The notes under the pieces are model-generated. The model was not told where the DNA came from, did not search any database, and worked only from the letters and a program-made list of their open reading frames with translations. Positions 8,957 through 17,218 of a stretch of DNA of 64,000 nt are shown piece after piece. Every line of letters starts with the position of its first letter. Position 1 is the stretch's first letter. This stretch comes from Lachnospiraceae bacterium (GTDB lineage: Bacteria > Bacillota > Clostridia > Lachnospirales > Lachnospiraceae), in NCBI GenBank assembly GCA_022845895.1, contig AP025573.1:1088501-1152500 (forward strand). The letters run 5' to 3'. A program made the translations under genes and the position numbers.

Positions 8957-10603
8957 ATGAAGAGAACAGTGAGCGTCCTTGCGGCAATATCCCTTATCGG
9001 GATATTGGTGTTTGGAGGATGCACGAAGCAGGAGAAAGAGGAATCAGACAGCACAAAGGAGATAATCGTAGCAATCAACAGTGAGACAGGGGGGCTGGAT
9101 CCGGCAGGGATGATAGCGCTTACGTATCTGGCATATTCAGTCTCGGCACTGGATGAGCTTCTGACCTTTGATGAAAATGGCGAAATCGAATACAGGGCGG
9201 CAGAGTCTTATGAGGTGAATGAAGATTCAACCATATGGACCTTCCATCTGCGAGGAGGCGCGGTCTGGTCGGACGGCACGCCGGTGAGATCCCAAGACTT
9301 TTCCAATACGATAGCCAGGGCGTTGAAGCCGGAGAGCGGAAGCGGATATGCCAACTATCTGTTTCCAATCAAGAATGCCGAAGCTGTATATAATGGAGAG
9401 GCAGATATCGAGAGTCTGGGAGTCGATACGCCGGATGACGATACGCTTATATTTACACTTGAAAAGCCGTGCGTATATTTTCTGGATCTGCTCAGGCTGC
9501 CGGTGTACACGCCTTCCTGCTCGGCGTATGCTCACGATGCGTCGGACGGATGGGACAAGAGCCCGGAGACGAGCGTTGCCAACGGTCCTTATTATCTGGA
9601 TGAATATGTGCCGGAACAGTATTTTGTCCTGAAGAAGAACACAAGATACTGGAATGCTGACGAGATAAAGCTGGACAAGATTACATACCGCTTTTTTGCC
9701 GACCAGCAGTCGATGGCGAATGCCTACGAGACCGGTGAGGTGGATGTGGCGACGGGGCTGCAGTCGTCGGTGATGGAGCTGTATGAAGGAAAAGACGATC
9801 TGTATATTACCGATACGATAGCGACGCGATACATATACCCGAATCTGAACGTGAAGCCGCTTGACGACGTGCGGGTGCGTAAAGCGCTCAATCTGGCTAT
9901 CGACAGGAAAGCGCTCTGCAAGATTGTCGGGGATGACACAGAACCTACGGTAAACTTTATCGCAAGGTATATGAAGGACAGGCAGACAGGCGAATACTTC
10001 GTGAACGGGGCCCAAAAGCCATTTGAAGAAAATGTGGAGGAGGCGAGACGGCTGCTCGCAGAAGCAGGGTACCCGGACGGAAAAGGATTCCCGGAGCTCA
10101 CATATAATTACCCGACGCTTGAAATGGACTCCGATACGGCCCAGGTCATTCAGGAACAGCTGAAGAAAAATCTGAACATAGACATCAAGCTGAACGCGCA
10201 GGAACTGCAGGTAAACTATACGGAACGGAGGGCAGGCCGCTTTGACCTGTGCCGGATGAACTGGACAGCTGACTTTGCAGACCCTTATACGTACCTGTCC
10301 ATGCTCCTGTCCAACAGCACCTATAATTGCAGCGGTATCCGGGACGTGGAATACGATGGTCTGGTGGAACAGTCTGATACAGAGACGGATCCGGTTAAGA
10401 GAGCGCAGCTCATGCATGAGGCGGAACAACTGGCCGTGGGAGAGCAGTTCTATATCATACCGCTCTACACGATGAAGAGCTGCAACCTGATTCGTCCGGA
10501 TATAAAGGGGATTACTCAGATTCCGGCGACAGGAGCGCTGGAATACAGACATGCGTATATCTCAGAAGAGAACGGATCATATACGACAGCAGGGGAGGAA
10601 TGA
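8957..10603 (+). CDS. Extracellular solute-binding lipoprotein, family 5 (NikA/OppA class)
   Basis: A 548-residue secreted lipoprotein. The signal peptide MKRTVSVLAAISLIGILVFGGC ends in a lipobox (VFGGC), with C22 lipidated. The mature part follows SBP family 5: GGLDPAGMIALTY near the N terminus, RLLAEAGYPDGKGFP near the hinge, and EQLKKNLNIDIKL late. It delivers substrate to the two permeases encoded upstream, completing a binding protein-permease-permease-ATPase set. Start 8957 follows ATAAGGAGAAAAGC; the longer open frame from 8804 would place the signal peptide internally. The substrate is not readable from the sequence; cobalt or nickel is inferred from the operon. Confidence 0.88.
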   Translation: MKRTVSVLAAISLIGILVFGGCTKQEKEESDSTKEIIVAINSETGGLDPAGMIALTYLAYSVSALDELLTFDENGEIEYRAAESYEVNEDSTIWTFHLRGGAVWSDGTPVRSQDFSNTIARALKPESGSGYANYLFPIKNAEAVYNGEADIESLGVDTPDDDTLIFTLEKPCVYFLDLLRLPVYTPSCSAYAHDASDGWDKSPETSVANGPYYLDEYVPEQYFVLKKNTRYWNADEIKLDKITYRFFADQQSMANAYETGEVDVATGLQSSVMELYEGKDDLYITDTIATRYIYPNLNVKPLDDVRVRKALNLAIDRKALCKIVGDDTEPTVNFIARYMKDRQTGEYFVNGAQKPFEENVEEARRLLAEAGYPDGKGFPELTYNYPTLEMDSDTAQVIQEQLKKNLNIDIKLNAQELQVNYTERRAGRFDLCRMNWTADFADPYTYLSMLLSNSTYNCSGIRDVEYDGLVEQSDTETDPVKRAQLMHEAEQLAVGEQFYIIPLYTMKSCNLIRPDIKGITQIPATGALEYRHAYISEENGSYTTAGEE

Positions 10604-10607
10604 AGCG

Positions 10608-11588
10608 ATGCTGCATCTTGTGACCGGAGGAAGCGGGAGCGGAAAATCCGCATTTGCAGAAGATCTCATCTGCCGTCTCCATAGAGAGAAGGTCGGGCAG
10701 ACACCCGGACCGTTGCTTTATATCGCGACGATGATGCCATACGGAGAAGAGACGGAACAGAAGATCCGGCACCACCGCCTGATGCGGGGGGAGAAAGGAT
10801 TTGAGACAATCGAATGCTATACGGGAATCCATGCACTGGCAAAAGAGGGACGCCCGGCATATGAAGCGTCTATCAGAGGTGCACGGCCCTGCATTCTGCT
10901 GGAATGCATGTCCAACCTGACGGCAAATGAGATGTACAGCCCGGATGGGGCGGGAGTCCGCACGGCAGAAGAGGTGGTACGTGGAATCGAGCTGCTGCAT
11001 ACGATGTGCCGTAACCTTGTAGTCGTGACAAATGACGTCTTTCGCGAGGGAGAGCCGTCCTGTGAGATGCTAAGATACAGGGAGACGCTGGCAAGAATCA
11101 ATGTGCGGCTTGCACGTATGGCTGCCAGCGTGACAGAAGTCGTATGTGGCATCCCAGCCGAGATAAAGGGAAGCACATACGGGAAAGGGACAGGTGTACA
11201 TATGATACTGGTTACCGGAGGAGCCTGCCAGGGAAAAACGGCATTTGCGGAGCGGACATACGGCGTGAAAAGCTGGATTGACGGCGGAAGCTGCGGCTTT
11301 GATGAGATATATGCATGCACCGCCATCCGCCATTTTGAACGGCTCGTGCGGCGGATGATGGAGGCGGGGGCGTGTACGTCCGATTTGGCCGGCGAACTTG
11401 CCGCCCAAAATCCCGATGTAGTCATAACAGCAGATGAGATCGGCTGCGGGCTCGTTCCGGTGGATGCGTTCGAGCGGGCATACAGAGAGCAGGCCGGCCG
11501 CATATGTACAGAACTGGCCCAGATAGCGGAACGGGTAGACCGGGTCGTCTGCGGCATTGGGATGACGATAAAAGGAGGAGAGAGATGA
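10608..11588 (+). CDS. cobU: CobU-type adenosylcobinamide kinase/guanylyltransferase with two tandem CobU-like domains
   Basis: A 326-residue protein, far longer than the roughly 180 residues of ordinary CobU. Domain 1 has the P-loop GGSGSGKS (7-14). It also has RHHRLMRGEKGFETIE, which matches the region around the guanylylated histidine, and TNDVFREGEPSCEMLRYRETLARIN. Domain 2 starts at M199 with a second P-loop GGACQGKT (204-211) and carries ADEIGCGLVPVDAFERAYREQAGRI, the other CobU hallmark, but lacks the histidine segment. Each half thus keeps part of the family signature, suggesting duplication with division of labour. The pathway role is GDP-cobinamide formation. Start 10608 follows GGGGAGGAATG; the upstream extension to 10551 lies in nikA. 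Confidence 0.85.
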   Translation: MLHLVTGGSGSGKSAFAEDLICRLHREKVGQTPGPLLYIATMMPYGEETEQKIRHHRLMRGEKGFETIECYTGIHALAKEGRPAYEASIRGARPCILLECMSNLTANEMYSPDGAGVRTAEEVVRGIELLHTMCRNLVVVTNDVFREGEPSCEMLRYRETLARINVRLARMAASVTEVVCGIPAEIKGSTYGKGTGVHMILVTGGACQGKTAFAERTYGVKSWIDGGSCGFDEIYACTAIRHFERLVRRMMEAGACTSDLAGELAAQNPDVVITADEIGCGLVPVDAFERAYREQAGRICTELAQIAERVDRVVCGIGMTIKGGER

Positions 11589-12244
11589 TGGAGCATATTG
11601 GACTGGAACAAGTTCTGCCGACGGAAATCGAGGCGAGAAGCTTTGAAATCATAACAGAAGAACTGGGCAGTACCCCGCTTGTCCCGGGGACGGAACCGAT
11701 AGTGAAGAGGTGCATCCACACAAGCGCGGATTTTGACTATGCACACAGCCTTGTATTCTCGGACAGGGTGGTTGAACGTGCGCTGGCGGCGCTCAGACAG
11801 GGGGCTGACATCGTCACGGACACCGAGATGGGAAGAGCCGGAATCAATAAAAAGAGGCTGGCAAAATACGGGGGAGAAGTGCTCTGCTATATGGCGGATG
11901 AGGATGTGGCGCTTGCCGCGGAAAGAAACGGCACGACCCGGGCCGCAGCAAGCATGGACAAAGCCGCCGCCCTTGATAAGAAAGTAATATTTGCGGTGGG
12001 CAATGCGCCGACAGCGCTTGTAAGAATCTATGAGCTGGTCAGGGAGGGAGTGCTGAAGCCGGAGGCCGTCATCGCGGTATCGGTGGGATTCGTCAATGTC
12101 GTGCGGGCAAAGGAACTCATATTGGAGCTAAAGGAGACGCCGTCCATCGTGGCAAAAGGGAGAAAAGGCGGCAGCAATATAGCGGCATGTATCTGCAACG
12201 CGCTTCTGTACATGCTCGAGGAACGGGGGCAGCAGGATGGATAA
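11585..12244 (+). CDS. cbiC: Precorrin-8X (cobalt-precorrin-8) methylmutase CbiC
   Basis: A 219-residue enzyme moving the C11 methyl to C12 to form (cobalt-)precorrin/cobyrinic acid. The active-site histidine is H45 in KRCIHTSADFDYA. Other conserved blocks are TDTEMGRAGINKK, AVGNAPTALVRIYEL, SVGFVNVVRAKE and the C-terminal GRKGGSNIAACICNALLY. The start at 11585 overlaps the cobU stop as ATGA and has AGGAGGAGAG just upstream; the frame open from 11504 is an extension into cobU. The remaining ring-contraction genes are not in view, so the operon presumably begins to the left. Confidence 0.93.
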   Translation: MMEHIGLEQVLPTEIEARSFEIITEELGSTPLVPGTEPIVKRCIHTSADFDYAHSLVFSDRVVERALAALRQGADIVTDTEMGRAGINKKRLAKYGGEVLCYMADEDVALAAERNGTTRAAASMDKAAALDKKVIFAVGNAPTALVRIYELVREGVLKPEAVIAVSVGFVNVVRAKELILELKETPSIVAKGRKGGSNIAACICNALLYMLEERGQQDG

Positions 12245-12707
12245 GGCTTATTTTCCCATGTTTGTAGATATATCAGAAAAGGAAATCGTCGTGGTGGGCG
12301 GCGGGAATATTGCAGCGAGGCGCGTAAAGACGCTTCTCCTGTTTACAGATCATATCACGGTCATTGCACCCCGGCTTCACGATTCCCTCGCAGAGCTTGA
12401 AGCAGAAAGCAGAATCACCTGCCTGCACAGGGCATACAGGGAAGGTGACATCTATAACGCCCACATCGTACTGGCGGCGACAGACGATGAAGAAGTGAAC
12501 AGGAATATCGGAGAGGAATGTAATGCCTTCGGGCAGAGATGCGGGAGGAAGATCCTGTTCAATACGGCGGATGACAGGACATTATGTGACTTCTACTTCC
12601 CGGCTGTCGTTCAGAGCGATGATATCGTGATAGGGATTAATTCCGGCGGGAAGAATCCTGCGAAAGTAAAAGAAATACGCAGGCGGCTGGGGTCAGGCCC
12701 CTTTTAA
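12237..12707 (+). CDS. Precorrin-2 dehydrogenase / sirohydrochlorin ferrochelatase-like (Met8, CysG N-terminal)
   Basis: A 156-residue protein, the size of the NAD-binding part of Met8/CysG. The Rossmann motif VVVGGGNIAARRVKTLL sits at about 17-33. VLAATDDEEVNRNIGEEC and FYFPAVVQSDDIVIGINSGGKNPAKVKEIRRRLG are the usual dimerisation and catalytic stretches. It oxidises precorrin-2 to sirohydrochlorin; cobalt or iron chelation is less certain in the short form. It overlaps cbiC by eight bases. Its last codons are encoded inside the palindrome at 12683-12728, so the C-terminal LGSGPF is part of the terminator sequence. Confidence 0.9.
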   Translation: MDKAYFPMFVDISEKEIVVVGGGNIAARRVKTLLLFTDHITVIAPRLHDSLAELEAESRITCLHRAYREGDIYNAHIVLAATDDEEVNRNIGEECNAFGQRCGRKILFNTADDRTLCDFYFPAVVQSDDIVIGINSGGKNPAKVKEIRRRLGSGPF

Positions 12708-12728
12708 AAGGGGCCTGACCCCAGCCGC
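12683..12728. terminator. Perfect 46-bp palindrome, bidirectional terminator
   Basis: Bases 12683-12705 are the exact reverse complement of 12706-12728, centred on CTTTT/AAAAG with GGGGTCAGGCCCC arms. The element contains the TAA stop of the precorrin-2 dehydrogenase (12705-12707) and touches the TAG stop of the convergent ACT gene (12728-12730). Each strand reads a GC-rich stem with a run of four T at the tip, so a hairpin would form in both transcripts. There is no trailing U-tract outside the stem, so factor-assisted stopping or a repetitive-element role are alternatives. Confidence 0.8.
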
Positions 12729-13093
12729 TACACGATCTCATAACCGGCACGTGCCAGCGCCTTCAGCGCATTGCTATAATTCTCTTCTTTCACAAGAATA
12801 TAATCGGTGTTGTAGGTAGATATGGCGAAGATGCCTATCTTGTTTTCTGCCAGAACGGTAGATATTTCCGAAAGGATGCCGATGAGTGAAAAGTCCAGTT
12901 CTCCTTGTATTCTCATGGCTTTCCAACCGTCCTCCCTTTCTGTGGTGTTATCAGGCACCGACTGGGTCAGGCAGACGAGCGACAGCTCTTCGTCTGTCTT
13001 GGCGACAAAGGAAAATGTATCCTGAAGATCGACTTTTGAATAATCCTTCACCTTGCAGACAGAGAACGGCTCTTCTATTTTCTTTATTTCCAT
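12728..13093 (-). CDS. ACT-domain regulatory protein
   Basis: A 121-residue protein resembling stand-alone ACT-repeat proteins (PF10000/ACT_7 kind). The second half has the pattern LDFSLIGILSEISTVLAENKIGIFAISTYNTDYILVKEENYSNALKAL, a clear ACT fold that binds amino acids or other small ligands. The first half (FSVCKVKDYSKVD) is a second, weaker ACT-like unit. No catalytic domain is attached, so it is probably a ligand sensor. It stands alone, convergent with the cobalamin operon, and has its own candidate promoter near 13133. Confidence 0.8.
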   Translation of the reverse strand: MEIKKIEEPFSVCKVKDYSKVDLQDTFSFVAKTDEELSLVCLTQSVPDNTTEREDGWKAMRIQGELDFSLIGILSEISTVLAENKIGIFAISTYNTDYILVKEENYSNALKALARAGYEIV

Positions 13094-13132
13094 AGTACAA
13101 TCCCTCGCTTTTCTTATATTTCAATCTGTCTC

Positions 13133-13163
13133 ATTATACCAGCTGGAAAAAGATATGGACAGC
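13133..13163 (-). promoter_or_regulatory. Candidate promoter of the ACT gene
   Basis: On the minus strand a perfect -10 TATAAT (13138-13133) lies 40 bases before the ACT start. The best -35, TGTCCA, is 17 bases upstream and weak. The rest of the 196-base spacer 13094-13289 is AT-rich and shows no gene. Confidence 0.45.
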
Positions 13164-13289
13164 TTTATCATTTGAAACGTATGGCTGCCTTCCTTCATCT
13201 AAATACAATCTTAATGCGGGCTCTATGAATATTATCACCGTCTTAACGAAAATTCGTATATGCTAAGGGTAAGAAAAGAAGGTGATGAT

Positions 13290-13766
13290 ATGTTGGCTGA
13301 TATTTTATTAGGATTGATCGTATTGGGAGGCATGGCATACGGAATGTACCTGATGTTCCGTGTGGACTGCTGGACCGCAGAAGAGCGGAAGCTCCAGGAA
13401 GAAGAAGATACAAGGGAACCGCTGCCCCAGGCTGTCGTCTTTGGCGGAGGAAGCCACAGGGGACAGGTGGAAAAGTGGCTGACCGGCAGAGGAGTGGAGG
13501 CCGTATATATAGAGGACGTCTGCATCAGGGAGAACTGGGAACAGGTACGGTATATTATCGCACTGTCAGAGTCAGATGCAGATAACCTGTCCATCTGCAA
13601 TCTGATGAAAAAGATGTACGGGACAGAATATCTGTTCAGCGTATGTAATGAAGCGATTAATGAGAGCGTGTACTACAGATTCCACATACGTATCCTTCGT
13701 AAGGACGGAAAGATCTGGGAACAGCTTAGTGCACTGCTGGCGGGAAAAGAGGTCTCGATAGCATGA
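13290..13766 (+). CDS. Membrane-anchored RCK/TrkA-N-like small protein of the K+ uptake operon
   Basis: A 158-residue protein I cannot assign to a named family. One N-terminal membrane helix (MLADILLGLIVLGGMAYGMYLMF) is followed by a charged linker. The soluble part (QAVVFGGGSHRGQVEKWLTGRGVEAVYIED...YIIALSESDADNLSICNLMKKMYG) mimics the TrkA/KtrA nucleotide-binding layout. The dinucleotide GxGxxG is reduced to FGGGSHRG. Start 13290 follows AAGAAGGTGATGAT; an ATG at 13260 lacks a ribosome site. The end overlaps the K+ channel gene by four bases (ATGA), so a role with that channel is likely. Inference: a degenerate RCK subunit tethered to the membrane. Confidence 0.6.
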   Translation: MLADILLGLIVLGGMAYGMYLMFRVDCWTAEERKLQEEEDTREPLPQAVVFGGGSHRGQVEKWLTGRGVEAVYIEDVCIRENWEQVRYIIALSESDADNLSICNLMKKMYGTEYLFSVCNEAINESVYYRFHIRILRKDGKIWEQLSALLAGKEVSIA

Positions 13767-15103
13767 GCGTGATGATGAAAAAACTCACCCATACCCAGAT
13801 GATCGTGCTTGGGTATCTGATTATTATCCTCTGCGGGACGATGCTTCTTATGACGCCGGCGGCGAGCAGAGACGCGCAGGCGACGCCGATGGTTGATGCC
13901 ATGTTTACCTCCACCTCTGCGGTCTGTGTGACCGGGCTCGTCATTGCGGATACGTGGGAGAAATGGTCTCTGTTCGGGCAGGTGGTAATCTTGGCCATCA
14001 TTCAGATCGGCGGGCTTGGATTTATGACCATAGGCGTATTCTTTGCCATCATACTGCGAAGGAAGATCGGGCTGTGGACACGGGGGACGTTGCAGGAGAG
14101 TGTCAACATCCTGCAGATCGGCGGTGTCGTGCGGCTGGCTAAGAAGATCATGATTGGGACGCTCGTGTTTGAGGGGACAGGGGCCGTCATCCTGGCACTT
14201 CGTTTCCAGAAGGACTTCGGATGGGTCAAAGGCATCTACTACGGCATCTTCCATTCTATCTCCGCATTCTGTAATGCGGGATTCGATCTGATGGGACAGG
14301 AGGAGGCTTATTCTTCCTTTACCGGTTATTATGATGACTGGACGGTCAATCTGGTAATCATGCTACTCATCATTATCGGAGGAATCGGATTCTTTGTATG
14401 GAATGACATTTCTATACATAAGTGGCATATAAGCAGATACTGCCTGCACACGAAGATTGTCCTGTCTGTGACGGCCATCCTCATATTCGGCGGGGCTGTT
14501 CTCCTATACCTGTTTGAAAGGGACAATACGCTTCGGGGGATGGACACTTCAGGACAGATATTGTGCTCCCTGTTCGGCTCGGTAACGGCCAGGACCGCAG
14601 GCTTCAACACGGTAGATACGGGTGCGCTGACGGACAGCAGCAAGCTGCTGACGGTGATACTTATGTTCATCGGCGGAAGCCCGGGATCGACGGCAGGCGG
14701 CATCAAGACGACTACTTTTGTCGTGCTGCTCGTATATATGAAGGCGAATCTGAGGAACCAGATGTACTGCAACGTATTCGGGAGAAGGCTGGATGACGGG
14801 GCCGTCCGCAAGGCAAGCACCGTATTATGTACGAATCTGCTGCTCGTGCTGACTGCAGTGCTGGCTATCATAACGATACAGGCGGAGCCGGCAATAGATG
14901 CCGCATTTGAGGTGGTATCCGCCATAGGCACGGTGGGCATGTCCACCGGCATTACAAGAGGTCTTGCAGATGCTTCAAAACTCATCCTGATATTCCTGAT
15001 GTACTGCGGACGAGTCGGAAGCCTGACGTTTGCCCTCTCTCTCAGGGGCCATAAGACGGAAGCTCCGGTAAAAGAACCGGTGGAACGTATTATTATAGGA
15101 TAA
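13763..15103 (+). CDS. ktrB: TrkH/KtrB-type potassium uptake channel subunit
   Basis: A 446-residue integral membrane protein with the four pore-loop repeats of the SKT family: FTSTSAVCVTGL, SISAFCNAGFDLM, TARTAGFNTVDTG and SAIGTVGMSTGIT. Each supplies a filter glycine. At about 446 residues it is KtrB-sized rather than the longer TrkH. It moves K+ (often coupled to Na+) through the cytoplasmic membrane and needs the ring-forming regulator encoded next. Conserved GGSPGSTAGGIKTTTF forms the gating loop. Start ATG 13763 overlaps the previous stop. Confidence 0.92.
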   Translation: MSVMMKKLTHTQMIVLGYLIIILCGTMLLMTPAASRDAQATPMVDAMFTSTSAVCVTGLVIADTWEKWSLFGQVVILAIIQIGGLGFMTIGVFFAIILRRKIGLWTRGTLQESVNILQIGGVVRLAKKIMIGTLVFEGTGAVILALRFQKDFGWVKGIYYGIFHSISAFCNAGFDLMGQEEAYSSFTGYYDDWTVNLVIMLLIIIGGIGFFVWNDISIHKWHISRYCLHTKIVLSVTAILIFGGAVLLYLFERDNTLRGMDTSGQILCSLFGSVTARTAGFNTVDTGALTDSSKLLTVILMFIGGSPGSTAGGIKTTTFVVLLVYMKANLRNQMYCNVFGRRLDDGAVRKASTVLCTNLLLVLTAVLAIITIQAEPAIDAAFEVVSAIGTVGMSTGITRGLADASKLILIFLMYCGRVGSLTFALSLRGHKTEAPVKEPVERIIIG

Positions 15104-15119
15104 TAAAGGGGAATGGAAA

Positions 15120-15773
15120 ATGAAATCAGTATTGATCATAGGATTGGGAAGATTCGGGCATCATCTCTGTAAAAACATGATAAAGCTTGGCAACGAAGTG
15201 ATGATCGTAGATAAGGAAGAGAAGAATATAGAAGATCTGCTTCCGGTTGCGACAGCGGCCAAGATAGGAGACTGCACGAATGAAGAAGTGCTGAAAAGTC
15301 TCGGGGTTGGCAACTTTGATATCTGCTTCGTGTGTATCGGTTCCAACTTCCAGAGCAGCCTGGAGATTACGAGCCTTGTAAAGGAACTTGGCGCCCGGTA
15401 TGTCGTAAGTAAGGCCAACAGGGATATCCATGCCAAGTTCCTTTTGAGGAACGGTGCGGACGAAGTCATCTATCCGGACAGGGACATTGCAGAGCGGCTT
15501 GCGGTCAAACACAGTGCCAACCACGTATTCGACTACGTGGAGCTGGCGGAAGGATATTCCATCTTCGAGATACCTCCCGTGGCGGCATGGATTGGCAGAA
15601 GCATTCAGGAGCTCGCCGTCCGCACGAAATACCATGTAAGCATACTTGGCATCAAATCAGGCGGACATCTGCAGATTCTGCCGCAGGCGGACAGGAAGCT
15701 GGAGGCCGAAGACCATCTGATGGTAGTGGGCCTTAAGAAAGACATAGATAAAATATTGGCAAATATCAAGTAG
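15120..15773 (+). CDS. ktrA: KtrA/TrkA-type cytosolic regulator of K+ uptake
   Basis: A 217-residue RCK protein. The RCK_N Rossmann domain begins MKSVLIIGLGRFGHHLCKNMIKLGNEVMIVDKEE with the GxGxxG nucleotide motif. It ends in the RCK_C ligand-binding domain (SIFEIPPVAAWIGRSIQELAVRTKYHVSILGIKSGG). It forms an octameric ring under KtrB and gates it through ATP/ADP or c-di-AMP binding. It lies 16 bases after ktrB, with a GGGGAATGGAAA ribosome site. Confidence 0.93.
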   Translation: MKSVLIIGLGRFGHHLCKNMIKLGNEVMIVDKEEKNIEDLLPVATAAKIGDCTNEEVLKSLGVGNFDICFVCIGSNFQSSLEITSLVKELGARYVVSKANRDIHAKFLLRNGADEVIYPDRDIAERLAVKHSANHVFDYVELAEGYSIFEIPPVAAWIGRSIQELAVRTKYHVSILGIKSGGHLQILPQADRKLEAEDHLMVVGLKKDIDKILANIK

Positions 15774-15790
15774 GGTGCTATGATAAGTGC

Positions 15791-17218
15791 ATGGAGAAGA
15801 TAAAGAAGATAATCAGCAATAAAAAGTTCATATACACGGTCCGGACGATGCTCATTGTGCTGACTGCCAGCATCGTCTGCATCATTCTGAAGAACGTAGG
15901 TGTGGAGAAGGAAAATGTGCTTATGGTATTCATGGTCGGCGTGCTGATTATAAGTACATGTACCCAGGGCTATGAGTACGGGATTGCAGGTGCTGTCGTC
16001 AGCGTCATGATGTTCAACTATTTTTTTACAGTGCCGGTCCATACCTTTGCCATCATGAATCCGAATGATGTGGCGCTCATGGGCTTCTTCCTCATCGCGG
16101 CAGTCATATCATCGAGTCTGACCGTACGGTTTCAGAAGCAGATGCTCATCTCCAAGAAGAATGAAGAGGCGGCGAGACAGCTCTATGAGATGTCAGAGCG
16201 GTTCATCAACGTCACCGGCAAGGAGAATATCATAGAGCTCGGTATCGGATATATCTATGAGCACACAGGGTATGAGAGCGTCGTAGAACTGCTCGGAGAA
16301 GAAGTGAGGGCAGATGCGGCGAAGGAATACATGTCCAAGGATTATGTGATGTTTCCAATTATCGGCATCGTCAAGCAGATAGGGATATTGAAGGTGTTCA
16401 ACCACAACCAGGGATTTACCGTAGAGCAAGATCTGCTCGTGAAGACCGCGGCGAACCAGATAGGAATTGCCCTGGACAGGGAGCTTATATACGCGGAGCA
16501 GGAGCGGACGAAGGTGGAGATGGAACGAGAACATATGAAGAGCAGCATGCTCAGGAGCATTTCCCATGACTTTCGTACTCCGCTGACCGGAATCCTCGGC
16601 GACTGCAGCCTCATCATAGATTCTGAGGAGATGGACAGGGAAGAGGAGAAGCAGCTTCTGAAGGACATCATGGAACAGTCCATGTGGCTGATGAAGATGG
16701 TAGTCAATATTCTGAACATGACGAAGATAGAGAGCGGCCAGCAGTTTGTGGAGAAGAGCAAAGAAGTGATTGACGATGTCATAAACGAGGCGGAGCGCCA
16801 TGTCATCGGACTTGGACAGCGGGACTTCCGCGTCGTGCTCCCGCAGCAGGTCATCATGGCAGAGATAGATGGCAAGATGATTATGCAGGTGCTGGTCAAC
16901 ATACTGGACAATGCTGTCAAGCATACGCAGGAGGGCGGGAAGATTATCCTCGCTGCTTCATTTCACAGAAAACGGGTATATGTGAGCATCGAGGACGACG
17001 GCCCTGGCATCGAAGAGGGCATGGAAGAGAAGATATTTGACGAGTTCGTATCACTGTCCGGTGAAAGTATGGATCAGAAGCGGGGAATCGGACTTGGCCT
17101 TGCCATATGCCGCCAGGTCATAAGTGCCCACGGCGGAGAGATATGGGCGGAAAACAGAAGTGGGGGAGGGGCCAGATTTGTATTCTGGCTGCCTGCTGAG
17201 CAGGCAGATGAACTATGA
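15791..17218 (+). CDS. KdpD-like sensor histidine kinase without the KdpD N-terminal domain
   Basis: A 475-residue membrane kinase. Three or four membrane helices between about residues 14 and 112 match the KdpD DUF4118 region (TVPVHTFAIMNPNDVALMGFFLIAA). A GAF-like segment spans roughly 125-235. The HisKA box SMLRSISHDFRTPLTGILGD puts the phospho-acceptor at H259. ATPase motifs are NILDNAVKHT, DDGPGIEE and RGIGLGLAICRQV. Full KdpD is about 900 residues; the cytosolic KdpD and USP sensor domains are absent. Its operon holds ktrAB rather than kdpFABC, so it likely senses K+ or turgor for KtrAB control (inference). Confidence 0.85.
   Translation: MEKIKKIISNKKFIYTVRTMLIVLTASIVCIILKNVGVEKENVLMVFMVGVLIISTCTQGYEYGIAGAVVSVMMFNYFFTVPVHTFAIMNPNDVALMGFFLIAAVISSSLTVRFQKQMLISKKNEEAARQLYEMSERFINVTGKENIIELGIGYIYEHTGYESVVELLGEEVRADAAKEYMSKDYVMFPIIGIVKQIGILKVFNHNQGFTVEQDLLVKTAANQIGIALDRELIYAEQERTKVEMEREHMKSSMLRSISHDFRTPLTGILGDCSLIIDSEEMDREEEKQLLKDIMEQSMWLMKMVVNILNMTKIESGQQFVEKSKEVIDDVINEAERHVIGLGQRDFRVVLPQQVIMAEIDGKMIMQVLVNILDNAVKHTQEGGKIILAASFHRKRVYVSIEDDGPGIEEGMEEKIFDEFVSLSGESMDQKRGIGLGLAICRQVISAHGGEIWAENRSGGGARFVFWLPAEQADEL

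Noticed and set aside
12728..13093. ACT protein as part of the cobalamin pathway
   Set aside because: It is convergent with the operon and has its own promoter; only the terminator is shared.
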